From assembly GCA_958477305.1 (NCBI GenBank), contig CAUEFI010000024.1:1-33932 (forward strand): a DNA stretch of 33,932 bases, in the 5' to 3' direction. Position 1 is the first letter of the stretch, and each line of letters opens with the position of its first letter. The position numbers were made by a program, and so were the translations under genes. Positions 1 to 5,680 of this stretch are shown here, in pieces. This stretch comes from HGM12998 sp900756495. GTDB taxonomy: Bacteria > Bacillota > Clostridia > Oscillospirales > Oscillospiraceae. The notes below the pieces were generated by a model that saw only the letters and a list, made by a program, of their open reading frames with translations, did no database searches and was not told the DNA's origin.

Positions 1-238
1 AATCCTGTTCCTGATATGTAAGCGGCAAATCCTCCCGGAAATACCCCTGCGCCACCAGCGCGGCTTCTATCAGGGCGTTTTCGTCCGGGGGCGGCTCTTT
101 ACTTGCAGAGACCTCAATGGCTCTCACAGGCTTGTCCTGCGGCTGTACAGGTGGCTGCTGGGTTTTCACCGCCGCGCCTGCCACAAGCACGACGCATACC
201 GCCCACGCAGACACCGTTAAGCGTATCAGCTTGTCCAT
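1..238 (-). CDS. Secreted or membrane-anchored phage/ICE protein, C-terminus beyond window
   Basis: The gene reads leftward out of the window, so only the first 79 residues are visible. It begins MDKLIRLTVSAWAVCVVLVA, a short positive N-terminus and one hydrophobic helix, so it is exported or anchored. A proline-rich linker (about residues 26-52) follows, then the start of a folded region (NALIEAALVAQGYFRE and PLTYQEQD). That last segment resembles the entry to the lysozyme-like fold of small lytic transglycosylases carried by Clostridia mobile elements, but the catalytic part is outside the window, so this is only a guess. The ATG at 238 overlaps the TGA of the preceding 25-residue ORF by one base (TGATG), so translation is probably coupled. 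It is the last visible gene of a leftward run that starts at 557. Confidence 0.6.
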   Translation of the reverse strand, partial: MDKLIRLTVSAWAVCVVLVAGAAVKTQQPPVQPQDKPVRAIEVSASKEPPPDENALIEAALVAQGYFREDLPLTYQEQD

Positions 239-315
239 CAACGCACCAAACTGGGCAGCACCAGGGCCACCGTCAGGCACACTGTCAGCGCCATTAATGC
301 TCGTGGGCCGGTCAT
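238..315 (-). CDS. 25-residue single-helix membrane peptide
   Basis: A very small ORF, nearly all hydrophobic after MTGPRALMALT and ending PSLVR. It is wedged between two genes with overlapping stops and starts on both sides: its ATG overlaps the upstream TGA (ATGA at 312-315), and its own TGA shares a base with the next ATG at 238. A GGGGG run lies a few bases before the start. The double coupling is the main argument that it is translated. Function unknown; holin-like or regulatory membrane peptides are conceivable because this is the end of a mobile element, but nothing proves it. Confidence 0.45.
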   Translation of the reverse strand: MTGPRALMALTVCLTVALVLPSLVR

Positions 316-557
316 GCCATCCCCCTCCTATGCACAATGGCCTTGGCTACCAAATCTGTCTCATAGCCCCGCTTCCGGGGGCCCAGGCGTACAGCCGGTA
401 TCTCGTGCTCCTCCGCCCACCGATCCCCGGCAGACGGTTTGGGGTAATACCCCAGTTCTTTTGCAACGTCCGTGGGGCTCATGATTCCGCCATACCGCTC
501 GTACATCAGGCGGCGCTTTTCAGCTATCGCCCGATTAAGTACGGTCATCGCTGCCAT
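312..557 (-). CDS. Small HTH/excisionase-like protein of the mobile element
   Basis: An 81-residue basic protein. The start at 557 is chosen because GAGGAGGAAG lies 8-9 bases upstream; the open frame runs on to 914 but that part has no good start and overlaps other small ORFs. After a basic helix (LNRAIAEKRRLMYERYGG) it reads MSPTDVAKELGYYPKPSAGDRWAEEHEIPAVRLGPRKRGYETDLVAKAIVHRR, with the block MSPTDVAKELG typical of the MerR/excisionase-type winged helix that opens with a statement of which helix recognises DNA. Such proteins bind DNA in mobile elements, as excisionases or small activators. Its TGA overlaps the next ATG. No family was proven. Confidence 0.6.
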   Translation of the reverse strand: MAAMTVLNRAIAEKRRLMYERYGGIMSPTDVAKELGYYPKPSAGDRWAEEHEIPAVRLGPRKRGYETDLVAKAIVHRRGMA

Positions 558-596
558 TTTTCGTCTTCCTCCTCTCATTCGCTGTCTTGGTTGGGC

Positions 597-626
597 TTGT
601 CCTCCCTCACCCGCCATGATATACTG
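597..626 (+). promoter_or_regulatory. Promoter for the 649-852 gene
   Basis: TTGTCC (597-602), 18 bases, then TATACT (621-626), ending about 23 bases before the ATG at 649. A 7-bp inverted repeat (CCCGCCA at 611-617 and TGGCGGG at 626-632) overlaps the -10 box and could be an operator. The same TTGTCC box occurs in the promoter before the 1043 gene. Confidence 0.4.
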
Positions 627-648
627 GCGGGAAAGGAGGAATAAGAAT

Positions 649-852
649 ATGGCTGATAATCCCAAAATCAAGAAGTACACCGAGAAATATGACCCACGCT
701 CTCCACAAAACGTAAAAAGAAGAAAAGAGCGAAGGGTCGCATACCTCAGAGAGCACCGCTTTGATGTAATGAATTTAACCGTTGCCATTCTCGCTCTGCT
801 CGTTGCAATCGCTAGTCTGGTGGTCGCTGTAATTGCGCTTAAATTGGCATAG
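649..852 (+). CDS. 67-residue single-pass membrane protein
   Basis: The start is set by AAAGGAGG about 8 bases before the ATG. The first 38 residues are highly charged (KIKKYTEKYDPRSP, KRRKERR), and residues 41-66 form one long hydrophobic helix running almost to the C-terminus. This is a tail-anchored layout with a basic cytosolic head. It stands alone on the plus strand between leftward small genes and overlaps the 3' end of the opposite small ORF (775-930) by 78 bases. I do not recognise the family. Small membrane proteins of this form are common cargo of phages and ICEs. Confidence 0.6.
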   Translation: MADNPKIKKYTEKYDPRSPQNVKRRKERRVAYLREHRFDVMNLTVAILALLVAIASLVVAVIALKLA

Positions 853-930
853 AGAATAAATGAAATTGCACAAACTAAATCCAACCGAAAATGACGCAAG
901 CGCAATCGAAACAATCGGAAGAATCTCCAT
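775..930 (-). CDS. 51-residue membrane peptide, antisense-overlapping
   Basis: ATG at 930 preceded by GGAGGTGAGAGAA, a strong ribosome site at good spacing. The product starts with a hydrophobic helix (about residues 3-30: EILPIVSIALASFSVGF and onward) and ends in a polar tail rich in N, Q and E (SDCNEQSENGNG). It overlaps the 3' end of the plus-strand 649-852 gene tail to tail. The leader before the SD carries the same GACAGCG..TGAGAGG block found before the 557 and 1532 starts. Family unknown. Overlap and short length keep confidence moderate. Confidence 0.45.
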   Translation of the reverse strand: MEILPIVSIALASFSVGFSLCNFIYSLCQFKRNYSDHQTSDCNEQSENGNG

Positions 931-988
931 TTCTCTCACCTCCTCTCACCCGCTGTCTCGGTCGCGGACAGTTCAATTTAAGTTCTGC

Positions 989-1017
989 TTGTCCCTTGCT
1001 CCGACTGATGATAAAAT
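989..1017 (+). promoter_or_regulatory. Promoter for the 1043 gene
   Basis: TTGTCC (989-994), 17-base spacer, TAAAAT (1012-1017), 26 bases before the ATG with AAAGGAGG between. Confidence 0.5.
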
Positions 1018-1042
1018 TTAGGCGAAGAAAGGAGGCAAGCAT

Positions 1043-1369
1043 ATGGACGTTACCCTTACAAAAGATGCCGATAAAACTCTGTGCGAAATTTATGTGGCAT
1101 ACTTAAATCGCCGTAGCGATGGTGTTCCAAAGTCGGTTGCTAAAGACTTTTCGGACAAAGATCAATGGCCAGACCCAGATTGGACAACACCGGACGGGCG
1201 AGAGTCCTTAGCTGAATTGAAGCGAGCCGGTATGCTCAATGTCTATATCTTAGGCGGCTTCGCTTTAACAGACGCCGCAATCATTTACATGGAAAACCGG
1301 TTCAAAAACGGTTTGTCAGAAGTGCTTGAGTGGATTGGGAAAATTACTTCCATACTCCCTCATCCTTAA
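1043..1369 (+). CDS. Hypothetical 108-residue protein of the mobile element
   Basis: ATG at 1043 preceded by AAAGGAGGCAAGCAT, an excellent site. The soluble-looking protein has an alternating helix/strand pattern: DADKTLCEIYVAYLNRR, a segment PKSVAKDFSD, a tryptophan-rich stretch (QWPDPDWTTPDGRES), then LAELKRAGMLNVYILGGFALTD and a C-terminal amphipathic helix. The middle reads like a small winged-helix domain with a wing, so DNA binding is possible, but I cannot name the family. Its promoter (989-1017) is good, and its 3' end overlaps the opposite 1344-1532 gene by 26 bases. Confidence 0.65.
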   Translation: MDVTLTKDADKTLCEIYVAYLNRRSDGVPKSVAKDFSDKDQWPDPDWTTPDGRESLAELKRAGMLNVYILGGFALTDAAIIYMENRFKNGLSEVLEWIGKITSILPHP

Positions 1370-1532
1370 ACGCATCCGTGTAATCTTCAATCGCTACGCT
1401 ATCACAGGAGACTCGGAGAACCACCTCCGGGTCTTCCGTTGCATTAACGGCAATTTTAAACCCAAGGCATCCATGGATTTCGCTGTCGTTCAGGAAAATG
1501 CGGTGGTCTTTCGTTACTTTAAATTTGTTCAT
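1344..1532 (-). CDS. Hypothetical 62-residue phage-type protein
   Basis: ATG at 1532 with GAGGGGGCGG about 6 bases upstream. Sequence begins MNKFKVTKDHRIFLNDSEIHGCLGF and is predicted mostly beta strand; it resembles small beta-barrel-like proteins in Clostridia prophages, without a known role. It lies 15 bases after the stop of the XRE gene 1548-1799 on the same strand, so the two are probably co-transcribed from the promoter at 1826-1854. Product function unknown. Confidence 0.55.
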   Translation of the reverse strand: MNKFKVTKDHRIFLNDSEIHGCLGFKIAVNATEDPEVVLRVSCDSVAIEDYTDAFKDEGVWK

Positions 1533-1547
1533 TGGTTCCGCCCCCTC

Positions 1548-1799
1548 TCATTCGCTGTCGTTTTCGGTTAAACCGTAATCCAGTGGTAAAAAAATAAGCT
1601 GATCATATTTAACGCCATACACTGCTTCGATTTTTCGTAAGACTGGAATGTCTGGGTATCGCTTTCCTCTTTCGTAGTTCCCAAGAGTATCTGTGCTAAC
1701 CCCAATCTGTTGCGCCGCTTCCGTTTGGGTCATTTTGTTCAGTTCTCGGGCGGTTTTAAGGGTCATTTTCATATTAGGCGGTCTTTTGATGACATCCAC
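1548..1799 (-). CDS. XRE-family repressor, phage-switch type
   Basis: An 83-residue Cro/CI-type DNA-binding protein. The helix-turn-helix is clear: KTARELNKMTQTEAAQQIGVS followed by TDTLGNYERGKRYPDIPVLRKI, then a short C-terminal dimerising segment; there is no S24 peptidase domain. The start is GTG 1799, 8 bases after AGGAGG; the longer GTG at 1808 sits on that ribosome site and is unlikely. The gene is divergent from a second XRE gene (1936-2280). Its promoter contains one operator-like 13-mer between -35 and -10 and a second just upstream, 20 bases apart, so it most likely represses itself. A third copy of the 13-mer lies inside its own 3' end (1563-1575). Confidence 0.85.
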   Translation of the reverse strand: MDVIKRPPNMKMTLKTARELNKMTQTEAAQQIGVSTDTLGNYERGKRYPDIPVLRKIEAVYGVKYDQLIFLPLDYGLTENDSE

Positions 1800-1825
1800 T
1801 TTTTCCACCTCCTTGCCATGCTTAC

Positions 1826-1854
1826 ACTATACTCCGGTTTAACCGAATTGTCAA
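1826..1854 (-). promoter_or_regulatory. Promoter of the leftward XRE gene
   Basis: On the minus strand: TTGACA (1854-1849), 17 bases, TATAGT (1831-1826), just upstream of the AGGAGG that serves the GTG at 1799. The operator-like site 1835-1847 fills the spacer. Confidence 0.75.
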
Positions 1855-1867
1855 CGGTTTTTCCGAA
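1835..1867. promoter_or_regulatory. Twin operator sites of the switch region
   Basis: Two near-identical sites, CGGTTTAACCGAA (1835-1847) and CGGTTTTTCCGAA (1855-1867), exactly 20 bp apart, i.e. on the same helix face. The first has a perfectly symmetric CGGTT-T-AACCG core. They overlap the leftward promoter and lie upstream of the rightward one. A third exact copy of the first site occurs at 1563-1575 on the minus strand inside the XRE gene. Confidence 0.6.
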
Positions 1868-1883
1868 ATTTTTTCGATTTTTC

Positions 1884-1912
1884 TTGCTTTTTATTCGGGA
1901 ACGCCGTATAAT
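1884..1912 (+). promoter_or_regulatory. Promoter of the rightward XRE gene
   Basis: TTGCTT (1884-1889), 17 bases, TATAAT (1907-1912), followed by AAAGGGAGG and the ATG at 1936. Confidence 0.7.
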
Positions 1913-1935
1913 ACAGTCAAAGGGAGGCGGTCTCC

Positions 1936-2280
1936 ATGAGTGACTTAGGAAACAAACAGGTAATGGCCGAAAACATTCGTTATTATTTGCGCAAAAATAA
2001 TTTGAGTCAGTCAGATATTTGCAACGCTCTTGGCTTTAAGGCAGCAACCTTTTCTGACTGGGTCAACTCAAAGACCTATCCCAGAATTGACAAGATCGAA
2101 ATGATGGCAAACTATTTCGGAATATCCAAATCTGATTTAGTCGAGAAAAGGCCCGCCACTCCTGAGAGCAGCGGGCCGAAAGCAAAAGCCCATGAACTAT
2201 TGGATCAAGTTCCAGAAGAAAAACTGAGCGATGTTATGAGTTATATGGAGTTTCTAAAATCCAAGAAAGATACGAAATGA
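1936..2280 (+). CDS. XRE-family regulator, phage-repressor type
   Basis: A 114-residue protein with an N-terminal helix-turn-helix: VMAENIRYYLRKNNLSQSDI, CNALGFKAATFSDWVNSKTYPRIDKIEMMANYFGIS, then SDLVEKRP. After a linker (ATPESSGPKAKA) a C-terminal helical hairpin (HELLDQVPEEKLSDVMSYMEFLKSKK) probably dimerises. There is no peptidase domain, so it is not a RecA-cleaved CI. It starts on ATG 1936 behind AGGGAGG, and is divergent from the XRE gene 1548-1799 across a shared operator region, the usual layout of lysogeny switches. Its last 47 bases overlap the opposite small gene 2234-2386. Confidence 0.85.
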   Translation: MSDLGNKQVMAENIRYYLRKNNLSQSDICNALGFKAATFSDWVNSKTYPRIDKIEMMANYFGISKSDLVEKRPATPESSGPKAKAHELLDQVPEEKLSDVMSYMEFLKSKKDTK

Positions 2281-2386
2281 GCTCCTCCACTTGTTCGTCT
2301 GTCATCTCATCCAACAATTTATGTACCCCCTCCCGGAGCAACCCCTCCACCTTTGATTCTTCTGTTTGTTTTATACACTCCGCCAT
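2234..2386 (-). CDS. 50-residue acidic hypothetical protein
   Basis: The start at 2386 (MAECIKQTEESK) is preferred to an upstream ATG in the frame because AGGAGGGGC stands 6-7 bases before it. The product is short, acidic and helical, ending LDEMTDEQVEELISYLSWILETPYNS. The motif MTDEQVEELISYL resembles the helical tail of the neighbouring XRE protein (VPEEKLSDVMSYMEFL), suggesting the two may share a protein-binding element, but this is inference. It has its own promoter (2440-2468). Function unknown. Confidence 0.5.
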   Translation of the reverse strand: MAECIKQTEESKVEGLLREGVHKLLDEMTDEQVEELISYLSWILETPYNS

Positions 2387-2439
2387 GATTGCCCCTCCTA
2401 TCCTTTCTCGATAATCGAACATCTGTTCTTGTGTTGTTT

Positions 2440-2468
2440 ATAATACCATCACCCCCACTTTATTGCAA
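2440..2468 (-). promoter_or_regulatory. Promoter of the 50-residue gene
   Basis: Minus strand TTGCAA (2468-2463), 17 bases, TATTAT (2445-2440), about 55 bases upstream of the ATG at 2386. Confidence 0.55.
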
Positions 2469-2567
2469 GAATAAAAATGGCTCCGTTTTCTGGCAGTCCT
2501 ATAAAAAGGACTTTTATCCCAGTATCTATCTCGTACTTTATCGAATACTGTCGAACTGTGACGGTCT

Positions 2568-2581
2568 GCCGACATGTCGGC
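2568..2581. repeat. 14-bp perfect palindrome
   Basis: GCCGACATGTCGGC, perfectly self-complementary, lies between the XRE gene 2589-2786 and the promoter at 2440-2468. It may be a regulator binding site; there is no T-tract to make it a terminator. Confidence 0.4.
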
Positions 2582-2588
2582 GGATAAT

Positions 2589-2786
2589 TCACTTCACTAA
2601 GCTAAAAAGTTTTTCTATGGGTGTCTCAAGCGCTTCAGCCAAGCGCAGCACAACCTCAATTGTCGGCATATGGGCCCCAGTCTCTACGTCCCCTATTGTA
2701 CTACGGCTAACGCCGCTTTTGCGGGCAAGCTGCTCCTGGCTCCAGCCAAGAGCTTCCCGGTATTCTTTGATTCGGTTTTCGACCAT
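2589..2786 (-). CDS. Small XRE-family regulator (single HTH)
   Basis: A 65-residue protein that is almost only a helix-turn-helix: MVENRIKEYREALGWSQEQ, LARKSGVSRSTIGDVETGAHMPTIEVVLRLAEALETPIEKLFSLVK. The start is ATG 2786, 6-7 bases after GGAGGTG; the frame is open further upstream but without a start site. Proteins of this size and sequence are typical of Clostridia mobile elements (SinR/immunity-repressor-like). It follows the Fic gene on the same strand but is separated by a terminator (2866-2903), so it is not an obvious antitoxin of Fic. Confidence 0.85.
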   Translation of the reverse strand: MVENRIKEYREALGWSQEQLARKSGVSRSTIGDVETGAHMPTIEVVLRLAEALETPIEKLFSLVK

Positions 2787-2865
2787 AAAAAAGCACCTCC
2801 ACCAGTTTGTGCTGGTAGGGTGTCCTGGATTATGTATTGTATTCTGGCCGCTGGAGGGCGGAAAA

Positions 2866-2903
2866 AGATAAAAAGACCGCCTTGGGTCTCCCCAGAAGCG
2901 GCC
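2866..2903 (-). terminator. Terminator after the Fic gene
   Basis: Minus-strand stem GGCCGC/GCGGTC with an inner TGGG/CCCA pair (2875-2903), followed by TCTTTTTATC. It starts 8 bases after the Fic stop codon. Confidence 0.7.
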
Positions 2904-2910
2904 TTGCATG

Positions 2911-4137
2911 TCAATCCCGTTCTGTAGCGTTCCTTGCGATATAGCTGTCTAATTCTTTTAGATTGATTGAATAGTAATTTGTCTTTCCACGCCTCAATTT
3001 TACAAGTAGATTTTGCGGCATCTGCTCTAGTTTTCGTGTCAATGTTGTGCGGCTAAGCATTGCATGTTTTAGCACTACATCAGTTGATACACCGAATTCA
3101 GAGAAAAGCGCCGCTTGGATCAGCAGGTTATAGATTTCTTCCAGTTTTTCATCCTTCCCAGCGCACAAGTCCCCTATTCTTTGCAAATACCTGTTTAATC
3201 GGACAAACCCTTCCTGCAAGCTTTCCTTTAGCTTTTCCACTGATGTTTTTATTATATTTAAGAACATCGTCAGAAATGGCGTCAAATCCCCAAGGTTTAA
3301 TGGGTCGTTGCACACTGTAAACGCTTTGTAGTAATCATTGATATTTTCCTTTATTGTATATGAAAGCCGATATCCCGTCACTGGGACTAACTCCTGCGAG
3401 AGAAGATAGCTGCATATAAAGCGGCCAAGCCTTCCGTTCCCATCATAAAACGGATGGATATACTCGAGCAAATAGTGAAAAATTGCAATCCTGCAAAGCG
3501 CTTCATGAGATTCGTCATGCAAAAATGCAAGCGCCTTTTCCATGGATTGAATTATACTTTCTTCCGGGTATACCCCCTTATGGATCTCCTTCTGGCTCGG
3601 ACTATAAACGCTCACCGACTCTTTCCGAAACCATTTCCCATCTGGTAGGTTATCCGGGTTCTCTTCTTCCACCTCTGCAAACACCAGCTCATCGTAGATC
3701 TCCCTAATGTTCTGGCAGCTTTCAATGGGGATTTCTTCTTTTGTCATCAGCATGTCATATTTCTGAACCAGTCCAAAAAAACGCTTCCCTTTGCTTTTTT
3801 CCTCTAACTCATCAAGGATATCACTAATTTCCTTTCTGGTGCTCCGAACACCTTCTATACTGTTTGTCAACACAATCTCATCTATGAGGCACCGCCTAGA
3901 AAACTGACCAATAGCCGCACCAGGCAGTACGGAGCAGAGATTTGAAACAGCAGTGTTCATGCGCAAAATATCTGTGAGCATATGGTTGATCTCCGGCGTT
4001 TGAATGAAAAATGCATTGTTTCCATTGACCTGGAAATCTAAATGTATCGCATATTCACTTTGATACCGTTTTTCGTATAACGTTTTATACGCTTCCCTGT
4101 CTTTGTAATACAGCTCTGATAAATTTTGATATCCCAC
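2911..4137 (-). CDS. Fic-domain protein (class II AMPylase-like) with C-terminal winged helix
   Basis: Fic proteins transfer AMP (or a related group) from a nucleotide to a target hydroxyl. The active-site motif HPFYDGNGRLGR is complete (residues 228-239 from the chosen start; catalytic His228). An upstream TNSIEG (91-96) fits the inhibitory-helix motif [S/T]xxxE[G/N] placed N-terminal to the Fic core, which defines class II, self-inhibited enzymes. The last ~60 residues (FGVSTDVVLKHAMLSRTTLTRKLEQM) form a winged helix likely to bind DNA. I chose GTG 4137 (GYQNLSELYYKDREAYKTLYEKRY), which matches the usual family N-terminus and has GGGGGT upstream; the frame is open to a TTG at 4212, but that lies in the palindrome near the transcription start. 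A promoter and perfect operator (4203-4268) suggest autoregulation by its own HTH. Confidence 0.9.
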   Translation of the reverse strand: MGYQNLSELYYKDREAYKTLYEKRYQSEYAIHLDFQVNGNNAFFIQTPEINHMLTDILRMNTAVSNLCSVLPGAAIGQFSRRCLIDEIVLTNSIEGVRSTRKEISDILDELEEKSKGKRFFGLVQKYDMLMTKEEIPIESCQNIREIYDELVFAEVEEENPDNLPDGKWFRKESVSVYSPSQKEIHKGVYPEESIIQSMEKALAFLHDESHEALCRIAIFHYLLEYIHPFYDGNGRLGRFICSYLLSQELVPVTGYRLSYTIKENINDYYKAFTVCNDPLNLGDLTPFLTMFLNIIKTSVEKLKESLQEGFVRLNRYLQRIGDLCAGKDEKLEEIYNLLIQAALFSEFGVSTDVVLKHAMLSRTTLTRKLEQMPQNLLVKLRRGKTNYYSINLKELDSYIARNATERD

Positions 4138-4202
4138 GTGAACACCCCCGTTTCTTTTCGGCTTATATTTTCGTGGGAAATATATAATCGCCTTCACCTC
4201 TT

Positions 4203-4233
4203 CATTCACCAAAACGCTCTGTTTTGGTGAATG
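4203..4233. promoter_or_regulatory. Perfect inverted repeat operator before the Fic gene
   Basis: CATTCACCAAAAC (4203-4215) and GTTTTGGTGAATG (4221-4233) are exact reverse complements across a 5-base gap. The repeat sits at the predicted transcription start of the Fic gene (just downstream of the -10 at 4240-4245), the place where a repressor blocks initiation. Confidence 0.75.
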
Positions 4234-4239
4234 AGTATC

Positions 4240-4268
4240 ATTTTAGCATAGTCAACCAGAAAAATCAA
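4240..4268 (-). promoter_or_regulatory. Promoter of the Fic gene
   Basis: Minus strand TTGATT (4268-4263), 17 bases, TAAAAT (4245-4240). Initiation would fall at the edge of the 4203-4233 palindrome. Confidence 0.7.
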
Positions 4269-4286
4269 GCGTATTTTGGAGTGCAA

Positions 4287-4322
4287 TAAAAAACCGCCCC
4301 CAGTGCAGCAACACCGAGGGCG
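4287..4322 (-). terminator. Leftward terminator between integrase and Fic promoter
   Basis: An 11-bp stem with two wobbles (4295-4305 with 4312-4322, loop of 6) followed on the minus strand by GGTTTTTTATT. It would stop antisense transcription coming from the integrase side before it enters the Fic promoter. Confidence 0.6.
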
Positions 4323-4326
4323 ATCC

Positions 4327-4372
4327 ATAAGAGGGTGATAGGTTTGACGAATCCATATCACCCTCTTATCTT
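4327..4372 (+). promoter_or_regulatory. Integrase promoter embedded in a 14-bp perfect inverted repeat
   Basis: TTGACG (4344-4349), 17 bases, TATCTT (4367-4372), 24 bases before the int ATG. The arms ATAAGAGGGTGATA (4327-4340) and TATCACCCTCTTAT (4356-4369) are exact reverse complements around a 15-base loop that contains the -35 box; the right arm runs into the -10. This looks like an operator for repression of the integrase; transcripts that start upstream could also form the hairpin. Confidence 0.6.
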
Positions 4373-4395
4373 ACCAGAGATAGGAGGAAAAAGCA

Positions 4396-5508
4396 ATGGG
4401 TGAATATATCAGGAAGACAGCAAGGTACAACGGCAAGAAATACGAAGCTACCGGGAAGACAGAGCTGGAGGCCATGACCAAGCTTGCTGAGAAGCTGGCC
4501 GCAGCCAAGCGGGGCGAGGAAACTGTAGGCGGATCTATGACCGTCAACGCTTGGTTCGCTCAATGGAAAGCCACTTATAAAGACCCAAAGGGCCTTACTC
4601 CAAAGTCTCTCGGTATGTACGATGAAAAATTTAACGGATACATTAAGCCAGCCATTGGGTACATGAAATTGAAGGATGTGAAGGATGTCCACCTCCAACG
4701 AATCTTAAACGGACAGGCAGGAAGGTCACGTTCCCACGTTGAAAAAATAAGGCGCGTCCTGCGGGAGATGTTTTCCAGAGCCAGAAAGTCGAGGTTAATA
4801 TCTTTTGACCCATCGGAAGATCTACAACTCCCCGCCGCAGAGAACGGCTCCCACCGCAGCCTCACAGAAGATGAGCGTGCTGTGCTCCTTCGTGTGGCAG
4901 AAACCCACCGCGCAGGACTCTGGTTTTTGACTTTGCTTTACACTGGAATGCGGCCTGGGGAAGCTGCTGCACTTAATTGGGCAGATGTAGACTTTGAGAA
5001 TAACCAAATACATGTTCACACTGCTTTGGAGAGCGGGTCGAACCGCATTAAAGGCCCGAAAACAAAGGCGGGCATAAGAGACATCCCCATACACGCGGAT
5101 CTCCGCTGGCGGCTCCAGGATGTCAAAGGAGAACCGTTTTCTCCCGTCTTTCCAACAGAATCAGGAGGCCGTCAAAATAGCGGGTCTATTTATCGGCTCT
5201 GGAAGTCTTTCCGTCGTGCAATGGATATTGAGATGGGAGCAATCGTATACCGCAACAAAATTATAGAGAGCAAAATAGCAAAGGACCTAAAACCATATTG
5301 CCTTCGGCATACATTTGCGACTGACTGTGCCAGAGCGGATGTACCATTAGAGACTGTGCGCTGGTTTTTGGGTCACGAAGATATCTCCACAACGGCGAAT
5401 ATTTATCAACATCGGGACGACACTGCCCTGCGCCATGGCATGGCCCTCCTAGATGGAACCGGTGGGAAAAGCGGTGGAAATGATTCTCCAAAATCGTCAA
5501 ACGCCTAG
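4396..5508 (+). CDS. int: Tyrosine recombinase / phage-type integrase
   Basis: A 370-residue site-specific recombinase that integrates and excises the element. N-terminal AP2-like arm-binding domain (residues 1-45, GEYIRKTARYNGKKYEATGKTELEA), then the core-binding SAM-like domain (about 50-145), then the catalytic domain. Catalytic residues visible: Arg186 (TGMRPGE), Lys224 (KTKAGIRDIP), Arg304 (YCLRHTFAT), His327 (FLGHED) and the nucleophile Tyr337 (ANIYQH). The usual first His of the HxxR box is Tyr301, a substitution tolerated in some members. The ATG is preceded by AGGAGG at 8 bases. The gene points toward the tRNA fragment 26 bases downstream, the standard int-att arrangement, so the element ends at about 5586. 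Confidence 0.95.
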   Translation: MGEYIRKTARYNGKKYEATGKTELEAMTKLAEKLAAAKRGEETVGGSMTVNAWFAQWKATYKDPKGLTPKSLGMYDEKFNGYIKPAIGYMKLKDVKDVHLQRILNGQAGRSRSHVEKIRRVLREMFSRARKSRLISFDPSEDLQLPAAENGSHRSLTEDERAVLLRVAETHRAGLWFLTLLYTGMRPGEAAALNWADVDFENNQIHVHTALESGSNRIKGPKTKAGIRDIPIHADLRWRLQDVKGEPFSPVFPTESGGRQNSGSIYRLWKSFRRAMDIEMGAIVYRNKIIESKIAKDLKPYCLRHTFATDCARADVPLETVRWFLGHEDISTTANIYQHRDDTALRHGMALLDGTGGKSGGNDSPKSSNA

Positions 5509-5534
5509 AGTAGCAACAAATACAAGTGTTATAG

Positions 5535-5586
5535 CACACGGCTTCCCAAGCTGAACACGAGGGTTCGATTCCCTTCACCTGCTCCA
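5535..5586 (+). other. Attachment junction: 3' part of a tRNA-Gly(CCC) gene
   Basis: The sequence carries an anticodon arm (GGCTTCCCAAGCTG, loop TTCCCAA, anticodon CCC), a T-arm (GAGGGTTCGATTCCCTT) and an acceptor 3' strand ending CACCTGCTCCA. Going upstream, a D-arm and a 5' acceptor GCAGGTG are absent: where they should be the DNA reads GCAACAAATACAAG. So this is a tRNA 3' fragment, as left when an element integrates into a tRNA gene and the 3' end is duplicated. The complete gene should be at the other end of the element, outside the window. The anticodon stem has mismatches, as in a drifting non-functional copy. Confidence 0.8.
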
Positions 5587-5587
5587 C

Positions 5588-5628
5588 AAAAGCCCTAGAA
5601 CCGCATGGTTCTAGGGCTTTTCTTTTTT
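5588..5628 (+). terminator. Strong terminator after the tRNA-Gly fragment
   Basis: AAAAGCCCTAGAACC (5588-5602) and its exact complement (5607-5621) with a GCAT loop, followed by CTTTTTT. It begins two bases after the CCA end, so it is the original tRNA terminator. Confidence 0.9.
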
Positions 5629-5630
5629 GC

Positions 5631-5672
5631 AAATCGAAAACCCGCAAGTCCCTGAAAGAAGGACTTGCGGGT
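5631..5672 (-). terminator. Terminator of guaA
   Basis: A 12-bp perfect stem (ACCCGCAAGTCC at 5640-5651 with 5661-5672), followed on the minus strand by TTTCGATTTG. It starts 8 bases after the guaA stop and faces the tRNA terminator. Confidence 0.85.
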
Positions 5673-5680
5673 CGAAGGCT

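Noticed and set aside
312..914. Long reading of the 312-557 gene as one 200-residue protein
   Set aside because: The N-terminal part overlaps the 775-930 gene in another frame and has no start site; the SD at about 565-573 fits ATG 557.
2589..4137. Fic/XRE as a toxin-antitoxin pair
   Set aside because: The XRE gene lies downstream behind a terminator, and the Fic protein carries its own inhibitory motif (class II), so no separate antitoxin is needed.
5513..5586. Complete tRNA gene
   Set aside because: The 5' acceptor strand and D-arm cannot be formed; only the anticodon arm, T-arm and 3' acceptor are recognisable.
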